From contig NZ_PABT01000046.1 in the NCBI RefSeq assembly GCF_002699205.1, positions 88,920-152,919 on the forward strand: a stretch of DNA of 64,000 nt, written 5' to 3'. The translations under genes were made by a program, and so were the position numbers. A model generated the notes under the pieces. The model saw only the letters and a program-made list of their open reading frames with translations, ran no database searches and was not told the DNA's origin. The stretch is from Allomuricauda sp. Lineage in GTDB: Bacteria; Bacteroidota; Bacteroidia; Flavobacteriales; Flavobacteriaceae. Positions 8,929-15,963 of this stretch are shown one piece after another. The first letter of the stretch is position 1; the number at the start of each line of letters is the position of its first letter.

Positions 8929-9753
8929 ATGAAACAATACCACGACCTTCTAAAACATGTATTGGAACACGGTAACCAAAAAGGCGACCGTACGGGAACA
9001 GGGACCTTGAGTGTTTTTGGTTATCAAATGCGGTTTGACCTCTCCGAAGGCTTTCCCATGGTGACCACCAAAAAATTACATTTAAAATCCATTATCCATG
9101 AATTGTTATGGTTTTTAAAAGGCGACACCAATATAGCTTATCTCCAGGAGAACGGCGTGCGTATTTGGAACGAGTGGGCTGATGAAAATGGTGATTTGGG
9201 TCCTGTGTACGGCCACCAATGGCGTAATTGGAACGGTGAGGAAATCGATCAGATCAAGGAAGTGGTCAACACTTTGAAGAACAACCCCAATAGCCGTAGG
9301 ATGCTGGTTTCGGCATGGAACCCGAGTGTATTACCTGACACTTCTGTTTCGTTCGCGGAAAATGTGGCCAATGGAAAGGCAGCGCTTCCGCCCTGCCATG
9401 CCTTTTTCCAGTTTTATGTGGCCGATGGCAAACTTTCCTGCCAGTTGTACCAACGTAGTGCGGACATCTTTTTGGGCGTACCGTTCAACATCGCTTCCTA
9501 TGCCTTGTTCACTTTGATGATGGCGCAAGTATGTGGTTATCAGCCCGGGGAGTTTATCCACACCTTTGGTGATGCCCATATTTACAACAACCACATGGAG
9601 CAAGTGCAACTGCAACTGAGCCGTGACCCACGCCCCTTGCCCACCATGAAACTGAATCCTGAAGTAAAGGATATCTTCTCCTTTACTTTTGATGATTTTG
9701 AGCTGTTAAATTACGACCCGCATCCGCATATCAAGGGGATTGTGGCTGTATAA
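8929..9753 (+). CDS. thyA: Thymidylate synthase
   Basis: Makes dTMP from dUMP using methylene-tetrahydrofolate, yielding dihydrofolate, which the folA product 3.4 kb downstream would recycle. The 274 residues cover the complete ThyA family: N-terminal [20 protein letters not shown], the active-site [12 protein letters not shown] with the catalytic Cys at about residue 156, the [18 protein letters not shown] nucleotide-site region and the C-terminal [10 protein letters not shown] ending in the conserved hydrophobic residue. The 113 bp before it are pyrimidine-rich, with no clear promoter beyond TACCTTTA. A normal, functional gene. Confidence 0.97.
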   Translation: MKQYHDLLKHVLEHGNQKGDRTGTGTLSVFGYQMRFDLSEGFPMVTTKKLHLKSIIHELLWFLKGDTNIAYLQENGVRIWNEWADENGDLGPVYGHQWRNWNGEEIDQIKEVVNTLKNNPNSRRMLVSAWNPSVLPDTSVSFAENVANGKAALPPCHAFFQFYVADGKLSCQLYQRSADIFLGVPFNIASYALFTLMMAQVCGYQPGEFIHTFGDAHIYNNHMEQVQLQLSRDPRPLPTMKLNPEVKDIFSFTFDDFELLNYDPHPHIKGIVAV

Positions 9754-9845
9754 TTAAAATAAGTCCCCTTACCCAGCATCCTCTTTGTAAGTTCTGGCTA
9801 CCACAAACGAACTAAGAATGGACACTATAGCCAATGTTCTAAATA

Positions 9846-10166
9846 ATGGAGGAAGTTTTACATAGATTCGAGGAATTAATCGATAAGCACTTTAAGGTAG
9901 AACACGATATCGCTTTCTATGAAAGGGAATTAAATCTCCAGCCCAAATATTTGAGCAAAATTGCCAAAAAAATATACGGAATACCACCTTGCCAAATGCT
10001 CATCAAAAAGCAAATTTCACATAGTGAGGATATATTACTACAGACCGATAAAACCATAAAAGAGATTGCTCACGAAATGAATTTTGAAGACCCGTATTAC
10101 TTTAGCAGGCTATTTAAAAGCAAAACTGGTTTTTCCCCTTCGGAGTACAGAAAAATCCATAAGTGA
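9846..10166 (+). CDS. AraC-type DNA-binding domain protein without sensor domain
   Basis: Only 106 residues, nearly all of them the two helix-turn-helix units of the AraC family: LNLQPKYLSKIAKKIYGIPP is the first, and KTIKEIAHEMNFEDPYYFSR with LFKSKTGFSPSEYRK the second, signature-bearing one. The effector-binding N-terminal domain normally present (full length about 280-300 residues) is missing; an in-frame TAA lies three bases before the ATG, so it cannot be longer. It may be a truncated relic or a working mini-regulator. The AhpD-like gene begins 57 bp downstream on the same strand and is the likeliest target or partner. Confidence 0.8.
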   Translation: MEEVLHRFEELIDKHFKVEHDIAFYERELNLQPKYLSKIAKKIYGIPPCQMLIKKQISHSEDILLQTDKTIKEIAHEMNFEDPYYFSRLFKSKTGFSPSEYRKIHK

Positions 10167-10223
10167 ACCTTTGTCCATTGTTCAGGCCTTTCAATAGGTC
10201 TAATTTTGAAAAAAAATATACTA

Positions 10224-10784
10224 ATGAAACAATTTATAAAACACACTCTTGAAAGCGCCCCAGAAGAAGCAAAAGCAAATCTGGAATATGGACAAAAAAA
10301 ATATGGGATGCTGCCAAATCTTTTTAGGTATATGTCCGGTGCCCCAGCTACATTGGATGCCTATATAAACTTGTCCAAGATATTCAATGATACAAGTTTT
10401 ACGGCCGGTGAGCAACATTTGATAATGCTAGCCACCAGTGTTGTGAACAAGTGTGATTATTGCACAGCAGCGCATACAAGGGCCGCAAAAGCAAATGGCA
10501 TTTCTTCCACTATTTTAAACGCCGTGAGAAAAGGCAAAGAGGTGCCGGATTCCCGATTGGCAGCATTGGTTGAAATCACACAAAAAATAACCGTTACCCG
10601 TGGCAACATTGAGGCAGAAGATTTAGCATCGTTCTACGAACAAGGCTTTGCTCCAGAAAATGTTATGGAGCTAATCGTAGGTATTTCCATAAAAACAATC
10701 AGTAATTATATCAACCATATCACGGAGAATGTAATAAATGATGAACTGCAACCTTTTGCTGTAGGAAAGGAAGTAGAAGACTAA
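10224..10784 (+). CDS. Carboxymuconolactone decarboxylase / AhpD-like protein
   Basis: 186 residues of the CMD/AhpD fold. The redox motif CDYC sits at residues 77-80 within NKCDYCTAAHTRAAK, with the downstream His typical of AhpD-like peroxidase partners. Such proteins reduce peroxiredoxin-type enzymes or act on small organic peroxides; true decarboxylases of the fold lack the CxxC. I use the ATG at 10224 and not the TTG 18 bases upstream. It probably forms a two-gene unit with the AraC-type gene before it, which would fit inducible oxidative-stress control, though that is inference. Confidence 0.82.
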   Translation: MKQFIKHTLESAPEEAKANLEYGQKKYGMLPNLFRYMSGAPATLDAYINLSKIFNDTSFTAGEQHLIMLATSVVNKCDYCTAAHTRAAKANGISSTILNAVRKGKEVPDSRLAALVEITQKITVTRGNIEAEDLASFYEQGFAPENVMELIVGISIKTISNYINHITENVINDELQPFAVGKEVED

Positions 10785-11142
10785 AAAGTCCAATCTTTTA
10801 AAAAAAGTCCCGTCCCAATAAGAGCCACAAAGAAAGTACAACCTGTTATTTCTCAAAACCTTGCCGGTTCCACGCCAGGTAAGCTGCCATATATTGAGTT
10901 TTCCTTCAGACAATACGCCTTCTTCTATATAAAAGGCATTTGTATGTCATGTTGGACTTGTTTTAGCCTCCCATCAAAATGGAAAACTAAACTTGTGGAT
11001 GCTAACAGGTTTAGGGTGACGCCAATAAACTAAACCAAACCCACGGCGTATTTTGAGGGATTATATACTAAAAATGGATAAATGGTAAAGAAAAACCACC
11101 ATCCGTTTGGGGAATGTGATGGTGGCCCAACAACAATTTAAT
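10785..11142. other. Intergenic region without a gene
   Basis: About 360 bp between convergent genes. I see no credible coding region on either strand. It holds the terminator at 11096-11125 and a weak inverted repeat (GGTTTAG ... CTAAACC) around 11010-11035. No insertion-sequence ends were seen. Confidence 0.6.
11096..11125 (-). terminator. Terminator after the CBM48 gene
   Basis: CCACCATC and GATGGTGG form an 8-bp stem with a 14-base loop. On the minus strand the stem is followed by TTTTT, 18 bases past the stop of the small CBM48 gene. Confidence 0.75.
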
Positions 11143-11439
11143 TTATACTTCCAAAACAGCATTTTCGGTTCCTGCGTAATCGTTCCATTGGTAACGATCG
11201 GCCTCGGCATCATTGATATAGTTGCCATCAACCAAATATCTAAACTCGTAGCTATTTTCTACAGGTAGGTCAAACGTTCCCTTAAAGGTTCCGTTCTTTA
11301 ATTTCTTCAAATTGCTCTTTTTAGGGTCCCATTTATTGAAATCCCCAACTACCGCAACTGTTTTTGCCCCTTCTGCAGGAACAGTAAATGTTACTTTGCA
11401 AATGGGCTTGCTTTTTAAGTATTGTTTTTTAATTGCCAT
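11143..11439 (-). CDS. Stand-alone CBM48 / isoamylase early-set domain protein
   Basis: 98 residues, essentially a single beta-sandwich of the glycogen-binding CBM48 / isoamylase N-terminal type: CKVTFTVPAEGAKTVAVVGD, FNKWDPKKSNLKKLKNGTFK and the ELRYLVDG-like segment YEFRYLVDGNYINDAEADRY. The tryptophan of FNKWDP and the later WNDYAGTENAVLEV ending are typical of glycogen-binding modules, such as those in AMPK beta. No catalytic domain or signal peptide is attached, so it is cytoplasmic. Small proteins of this type are widespread in Bacteroidota with unknown role; carbohydrate binding or regulation is likely. It appears monocistronic, with its own terminator. Confidence 0.85.
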   Translation of the reverse strand: MAIKKQYLKSKPICKVTFTVPAEGAKTVAVVGDFNKWDPKKSNLKKLKNGTFKGTFDLPVENSYEFRYLVDGNYINDAEADRYQWNDYAGTENAVLEV

Positions 11440-11586
11440 GGTACCAAAATTTTAATTTCCTATACAAAGCAATGTATAAAACCTCTTATTTACAATAAGT
11501 TATATTCGATTTATCAAATTGATAAAATGCACCTAACAATAGAATCACTATCATCAAACTAGGTTGCTGTTTTTTGCCAATTATTA

Positions 11587-12675
11587 TCATGAAGACCAAT
11601 GCTTTAGTAGTTTGGCAACGATGTCGACTTCCTCTTCGGTATTGTAAAAATGAAAGCTCAACCGAATACCTCCTCCCCGTGGCGAAACCACAATATTTTC
11701 TTCCGTCAACTTATTGAAGAGTTTCTCGTCTCCCTTGATATTGAAAATGGTGCTGTGCTGTTTTCTTTTGAGAATCGACGGCGCCAAAAGATCCAGCTCG
11801 GAAAATGCGGACATGGCTCTTTTTGATAGTTTTTCCAGCTGGGTCTGTACATTGTCCAAACCTATTTCGTCCAAAAAGTTGAGCGCAAATTCCAAGCTTC
11901 CAAAATTGAAGGAATCCAGATGGCCCGGTTCCAAAAATTTGCAAAAGGGTATACTGTTGCGCTTGGATGCGTCATTATCCACAGAGCCGTTGCCAATGCC
12001 GCGCAGCTCAAATTTGTCCATCACCTCTTCCTTAACCAGAAAAAAACCGTTGCCATAACCGGCCAGCAACCATTTGTACGCACTTGCCCCTAAGATATCA
12101 ATACCCGATTCATCAAAATCAAACGGTTCCATACCACAATATTGGGTGCCATCAGCCATAATCATCAGATTGGGAAAATCATTTTTCAACTCTTTTAGAA
12201 AGTCAAAATCCACCCGAACACCATCCACCCATTGCACCAAACTAAGGGCCAACACATCAACACCTCCATCTTTTACTTTTTTATGGATGTTTGCCTCCAT
12301 GTTCTCGTCGGCGTCCACATAATCCCTTTTAAAATTTCGGGTCTCAAAAGGCCAGTTCACACTTGGATAATCCTTATTGACAAGCAAAATATTCTTATCC
12401 TTGGGCAACCCTTCCAACAAAAGGTTGAACCCGAGACTAAAATTTGGGACCAAAGCCACATTTTCAGCATTACAATTAAAAAAGTGACCTACGGTTTTCT
12501 TGATCTCAGGCATATGGGCGAAACCCTTATTCTTGGTTTCACTGCCTCCAATAAGATAATCAAGATCGTGTCCTTGGCGCCATTCCATCAAATCTTCATT
12601 CAACAAACCTGCGGATGCAGTATTGGCATAAATACATTGATTTAGGACCGGGAATTTTTTTCTTAGATTCTGCAT
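11587..12675 (-). CDS. PLP-dependent aminotransferase, class V
   Basis: A 362-residue fold-type I PLP enzyme of the cysteine desulfurase/aminotransferase class V group. Asp175 (MADGTQYCG) should hold the pyridine nitrogen, and Lys201 (GASAYKWLLAGYGNGFF) should form the Schiff base. The C-terminal small domain ends with SPRGGGIRLSFHFYNTEEEVD. No conserved active-site Cys loop typical of NifS/SufS could be identified, so sulphur transfer is unlikely; an aminotransferase, lyase or epimerase-like role is possible. It is divergent from the 2TM-folA unit and is likely transcribed alone. The substrate is unknown. Confidence 0.85.
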   Translation of the reverse strand: MQNLRKKFPVLNQCIYANTASAGLLNEDLMEWRQGHDLDYLIGGSETKNKGFAHMPEIKKTVGHFFNCNAENVALVPNFSLGFNLLLEGLPKDKNILLVNKDYPSVNWPFETRNFKRDYVDADENMEANIHKKVKDGGVDVLALSLVQWVDGVRVDFDFLKELKNDFPNLMIMADGTQYCGMEPFDFDESGIDILGASAYKWLLAGYGNGFFLVKEEVMDKFELRGIGNGSVDNDASKRNSIPFCKFLEPGHLDSFNFGSLEFALNFLDEIGLDNVQTQLEKLSKRAMSAFSELDLLAPSILKRKQHSTIFNIKGDEKLFNKLTEENIVVSPRGGGIRLSFHFYNTEEEVDIVAKLLKHWSS

Positions 12676-12701
12676 ATCGGGATTTTTGGATACAATTCAG
12701 T

Positions 12702-12709
12702 TATCTTTG
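12702..12709 (+). promoter_or_regulatory. Promoter -7 element of the 2TM-folA unit
   Basis: TATCTTTG matches TAnnTTTG, 20 bases before the ATG at 12730. A TTG lies only 13 bp upstream, closer than the usual 19-20, so only the -7 element is supported. Confidence 0.45.
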
Positions 12710-12729
12710 TTTATAAAGATAGCCATTCC

Positions 12730-13122
12730 ATGTTGTCATTTGGTAAAAAGAAGAAGCCTGAAATAGATTTGGAGCAGCACGAACTTTTGGAGTATGCGCA
12801 AAAACGCATCAAACAAAAGAAAAGATTATTCTCCCACCTTGTGATTTTTTTAATCGGAAGTATTTTTCTGATTCTGGCCAACAAGGTTTTAAAGTATGGG
12901 GAAGCTTATGATTGGTCCATTTGGATCATATTGGTCTGGACTTTTTTACTTGCCCTGCACACATTCAATGTATTTGTGACCCATAAATTTATGGGACAAA
13001 ACTGGGAACGCCTACAGCGCGAACGGTTGGTGAATCTTCAAAAAAAACGTATTGGTGAGATACAAAAAGAAATAGAGACGGATTTTCCACTTTCCAAAAT
13101 CAATAAAAAAAAAGATCAATGA
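12730..13122 (+). CDS. 2TM domain-containing membrane protein
   Basis: A 130-residue protein with two hydrophobic helices, LFSHLVIFLIGSIFLILANKV (about residues 36-56) and WSIWIILVWTFLLALHTFNVF (about 65-85), then the conserved KFMGQNWERLQRERLVNLQKKRI segment of the 2TM domain family and a charged tail. The function is unknown; in Bacteroidota the domain is also found fused to histidine kinases and regulators. Its stop overlaps the folA start (ATGA), so the two are translationally coupled. Confidence 0.8.
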   Translation: MLSFGKKKKPEIDLEQHELLEYAQKRIKQKKRLFSHLVIFLIGSIFLILANKVLKYGEAYDWSIWIILVWTFLLALHTFNVFVTHKFMGQNWERLQRERLVNLQKKRIGEIQKEIETDFPLSKINKKKDQ

Positions 13123-13610
13123 GAAAATTGATCATTATTGCTGCGGCCGCAGAAAACAATGCCCTGGGCAAGGACAACGACCTGATTTGGCATCTGCCAG
13201 ACGATTTTAAACGATTCAAGGAGTTGACCTCTGGGCACAAAATCATAATGGGCAGAAAAACCCTGGAAAGCTTTCCGAAGCCCTTGCCAAACAGAACGCA
13301 TATTGCCATAACCCGTGATGAGGATTACACGCCAAAATTCCCTTGTACCATTGTGCACTCCATTGGCGATGCCATTGCTTTGGTGGGCGACCACGAGACT
13401 GCCTTTATTATTGGTGGCGGTAAAATTTACAAACAGTCCATGGCCATCGCCACCGACATTGAACTTACGAGGGTGCACGGCACTTTTGAAGCAGATGCTT
13501 TTTTTCCCGAAATCGATGAAAATCAATGGGAATTAGTGAACGAGGAATACCATCCAAAGGATGACAGGCACAAATATGACTTCACCTATCTTACCTACAC
13601 CAGAAAGTAA
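13119..13610 (+). CDS. folA: Dihydrofolate reductase
   Basis: Reduces dihydrofolate to tetrahydrofolate with NADPH, completing the thymidylate cycle with thyA. 163 residues, the standard size. Conserved: GKDNDLIWHLPDDFKRFKEL with the active-site acidic Asp, the MGRKTLESFPKPLPNR NADPH-binding segment, and FIIGGGKIYKQSM with the cis-Gly pair. It overlaps the 2TM gene by four bases. It ends four bases before the murI stop on the other strand, with no terminator between them. Confidence 0.97.
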   Translation: MRKLIIIAAAAENNALGKDNDLIWHLPDDFKRFKELTSGHKIIMGRKTLESFPKPLPNRTHIAITRDEDYTPKFPCTIVHSIGDAIALVGDHETAFIIGGGKIYKQSMAIATDIELTRVHGTFEADAFFPEIDENQWELVNEEYHPKDDRHKYDFTYLTYTRK

Positions 13611-13613
13611 AGT

Positions 13614-14393
13614 CTAAAAATCCAAATTGGACACTTGGGCCGATGGGCAATCAATCAGGTTTTTTAGTACTTCCACAGTGGCATTGGTGTAAAAAATATG
13701 CTCTGGTTTACCATTACCATCGGAAAGCAGGCCATTGCGCTCCAACACGGCTTTTGTTTGCCGCGCTACTGCTTCGCCAGAATCGATTATGGTGATTCCT
13801 TTGGGCAAAATATCTTTCAGAACCGGCATTAAATAGGGATAGTGGGTACAGCCCAACACTAAACAATCCATTTGCTGCTCCAGCATGGGCTCCAAAAAAT
13901 CGGACAAGAGTTTTTTTGTTTCCTCTGATTGGATTTTACCTGCTTCAATGAGTTCCACAAGTCCTTTACCTTCTTGTTCCAAAACGGTAATGCCTTCCGC
14001 AAAAAGCTTGGAGGTATTATGGAACAAGCTGCTTGAAAGGGTTCCCTTGGTGGCCAAAACCCCAACTTTTTTGGTTTTGGTATGAAATGCTGCCGGTTTT
14101 ATGGCTGGTTCAATACCAATAAATGGAATATCATAATGGGAACGCAGGTAGTCTATGGCATTCGTTGTGGCGGTGTTACAGGCCACTATAACAATCTTAC
14201 ATCCTTTATTAAGGAGAAGTTCCGTGTTTTTAATGCTCAAGTGCAAAATCTCTTCCTTGGACTTCTCTCCGTATGGAGCATTCGCACTATCGGCCAAGTA
14301 AATGGTATTTTCATAGGGGAGCATCTTTGCCACTTCTTTCCAGATGGAAGTACCTCCTACTCCTGAATCAAAAATGCCTATTGGTCTGGTCAT
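13614..14393 (-). CDS. murI: Glutamate racemase
   Basis: Supplies D-glutamate for peptidoglycan. 259 residues, with the two catalytic cysteines in ACNTATTNA (about residue 72) and LGCTHYPYL (about residue 182) and the N-terminal PIGIFDSGVGGTSI. I use the ATG (MTRPIG); the ORF could begin at a TTG two codons earlier. It is last in a minus-strand envelope gene cluster but separated from ompH by a terminator, so it may have its own promoter in the 90-bp gap. Confidence 0.96.
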   Translation of the reverse strand: MTRPIGIFDSGVGGTSIWKEVAKMLPYENTIYLADSANAPYGEKSKEEILHLSIKNTELLLNKGCKIVIVACNTATTNAIDYLRSHYDIPFIGIEPAIKPAAFHTKTKKVGVLATKGTLSSSLFHNTSKLFAEGITVLEQEGKGLVELIEAGKIQSEETKKLLSDFLEPMLEQQMDCLVLGCTHYPYLMPVLKDILPKGITIIDSGEAVARQTKAVLERNGLLSDGNGKPEHIFYTNATVEVLKNLIDCPSAQVSNLDF

Positions 14394-14429
14394 GTCCAAA
14401 AATAGTCCCTTAAATTATTATGGCATAAA

Positions 14430-14458
14430 AAAACCGCTTTTTTAGAAAAAGCGGTTTT
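14430..14458 (-). terminator. Terminator between ompH and murI
   Basis: A 13-bp perfect stem (AAAACCGCTTTTT with AAAAAGCGGTTTT) and a three-base loop, 25 bases past the stop of the second ompH gene. T runs flank both sides, so it may work in both directions. Confidence 0.85.
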
Positions 14459-14482
14459 GATTTTTTTTTTCAAAAAACTCCG

Positions 14483-14992
14483 TTAAAAGCCCAATTCTTG
14501 TTTAACTGCCGGCAAAAGGTCTTTTCCTTTGGCCACGATAAGGCTCAATCCTGGACTGGCATCGATTACATAATCCACACCTTCTGCTGCTGCAACTTTT
14601 TCAATGGCTGCTTTTGCCTTTTCGGAGATTGGAGCAAACAATTCTTGTTGTTTCTTTTGTATGTCCTGCATAGCTTTTTGCTCTGCTTCTTGGATATTTT
14701 TTTCAAACCCTTGAAGCTCCATCGCCCTTTTCTCATTCTCTTCCTTTGTTTTGGAAGTGGCTTCGTTTTGGTATTGGGTATACTTGTTTTGAAGCTCTGT
14801 CATGGAACCTTGAATATCCGCTCTATAGGTTTCCTGTAATTTCTTCAATTCGGCCTGTGCAGCCTTCATCTCCGGCATTTCGGATAACAGTTGCTGTACG
14901 TTAATGTGGGCAATTTTGCTCTGTGCATTTACAAAACTCGTAGCCGCAACAAACAATACCAAGGCTACAGCAATCTTTTTTACATTTTTCAT
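14483..14992 (-). CDS. OmpH/Skp-family periplasmic chaperone (second copy)
   Basis: 169 residues: signal peptide (MKNVKKIAVALVLFVAATSFVNAQ), then SKIAHINVQQLLSEMPEMKAAQ, a long charged coiled coil (about residues 45-115) and a short C-terminal strand region ending VDYVIDASPGLSLIVAKGKDLL. This is the Skp layout, in which coiled-coil tentacles grip unfolded outer-membrane proteins in the periplasm. I use the ATG, not the TTG nine bases upstream. It follows another ompH and bamA, the classic outer-membrane assembly arrangement. Confidence 0.92.
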   Translation of the reverse strand: MKNVKKIAVALVLFVAATSFVNAQSKIAHINVQQLLSEMPEMKAAQAELKKLQETYRADIQGSMTELQNKYTQYQNEATSKTKEENEKRAMELQGFEKNIQEAEQKAMQDIQKKQQELFAPISEKAKAAIEKVAAAEGVDYVIDASPGLSLIVAKGKDLLPAVKQELGF

Positions 14993-15041
14993 GATTCTCA
15001 ACGTTACTATTTTGACTTTAAATTTAGTGTTTCAATATATA

Positions 15042-15863
15042 TTATCCTATTGAATCTTTTTCTTGTTCTTGCGCTTTTTTTCGTGCTTCCAATTTGGCTT
15101 TCCTCTGGGCTTCGCGCTCTTCCAATAATTTTTTTCTTCTTTCTTCGTATGCTTTCTTGCGTTCTTCGCGCTCTTTCAACTTCTCGACCCTTTTTTCTTC
15201 AGCTGCCTTTTCCCTTTCTGCCTGCGCTGCCTCCGCTTTTTCCTGTCTTTCCTTCAAGGCTTCGCTAATTTGGCCTTCTTCTTCCTTAAACTGTTCCAAA
15301 CGGCTTTGTTCCTCCTGTTTTTTCTTGGAGGCACTCACTTTTCTGGTGCGACTAATTTCCCTTAGGACCAAGTCACTGATATCGTGCCGTTTTTCGGAAT
15401 ACAACATTACAACATCTGCGGATTTATCAAAAATAAAATCATAACTTTTATTGGCCCCTATTTTTTGCACTTCATTAAAGACCTGGTCTTGGATGGGCTG
15501 TATCAAAAGCTGTTTTTGCAACACCAAATCTCCTTGCGGTCCAAAACGATCTTGTTGGTAATCCAGCATTTCTTTTTCCAAAATCTGGATTTCCTCTTCC
15601 CGTTCCATAATGAGCTCATCCGTAAGAAGCACTTTTTCTGCCATCAAATCTTGCTTCATTTGATCGATGACACTTTTCTGAAGCTCTATTTCCTGCTTCC
15701 ACTTTTGGGCCTTTGCATTCAATTGTTCCGTAGCGTCCCTGTACTCTTCGACATTTTCCAGGATATACTCCATATCCACATATCCTATACGTACCCCCCT
15801 TTGGGAGAACCCATAAAAGGAGGTCATCAAAACAATTAATGATAAAAGAACTTTGGTATTCAT
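15042..15863 (-). CDS. OmpH/Skp-family protein with long charged tail (first copy)
   Basis: 273 residues with a signal peptide (MNTKVLLSLIVLMTSFYGFSQ), the OmpH domain (RIGYVDMEYILENVEEYRDA through LREISRTRKV, about residues 24-180) and an extra C-terminal tail of about 90 residues made almost only of Glu, Lys, Arg, Ala and Gln. The tail should form a long coiled coil or single alpha-helix and is about 100 residues beyond typical Skp. It lies 100 bp after bamA and 49 bp before the shorter ompH. It is a periplasmic chaperone by family; the role of the tail is not known. Confidence 0.9.
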   Translation of the reverse strand: MNTKVLLSLIVLMTSFYGFSQRGVRIGYVDMEYILENVEEYRDATEQLNAKAQKWKQEIELQKSVIDQMKQDLMAEKVLLTDELIMEREEEIQILEKEMLDYQQDRFGPQGDLVLQKQLLIQPIQDQVFNEVQKIGANKSYDFIFDKSADVVMLYSEKRHDISDLVLREISRTRKVSASKKKQEEQSRLEQFKEEEGQISEALKERQEKAEAAQAEREKAAEEKRVEKLKEREERKKAYEERRKKLLEEREAQRKAKLEARKKAQEQEKDSIG

Positions 15864-15963
15864 CTTTGATTCCGCATTTTACATAGAAAATATCGTGCCA
15901 AAATTACTAATTTATTTATAATGAACCGTTTACAAATCAGCAATACACGTTTTTTTCCATTGA

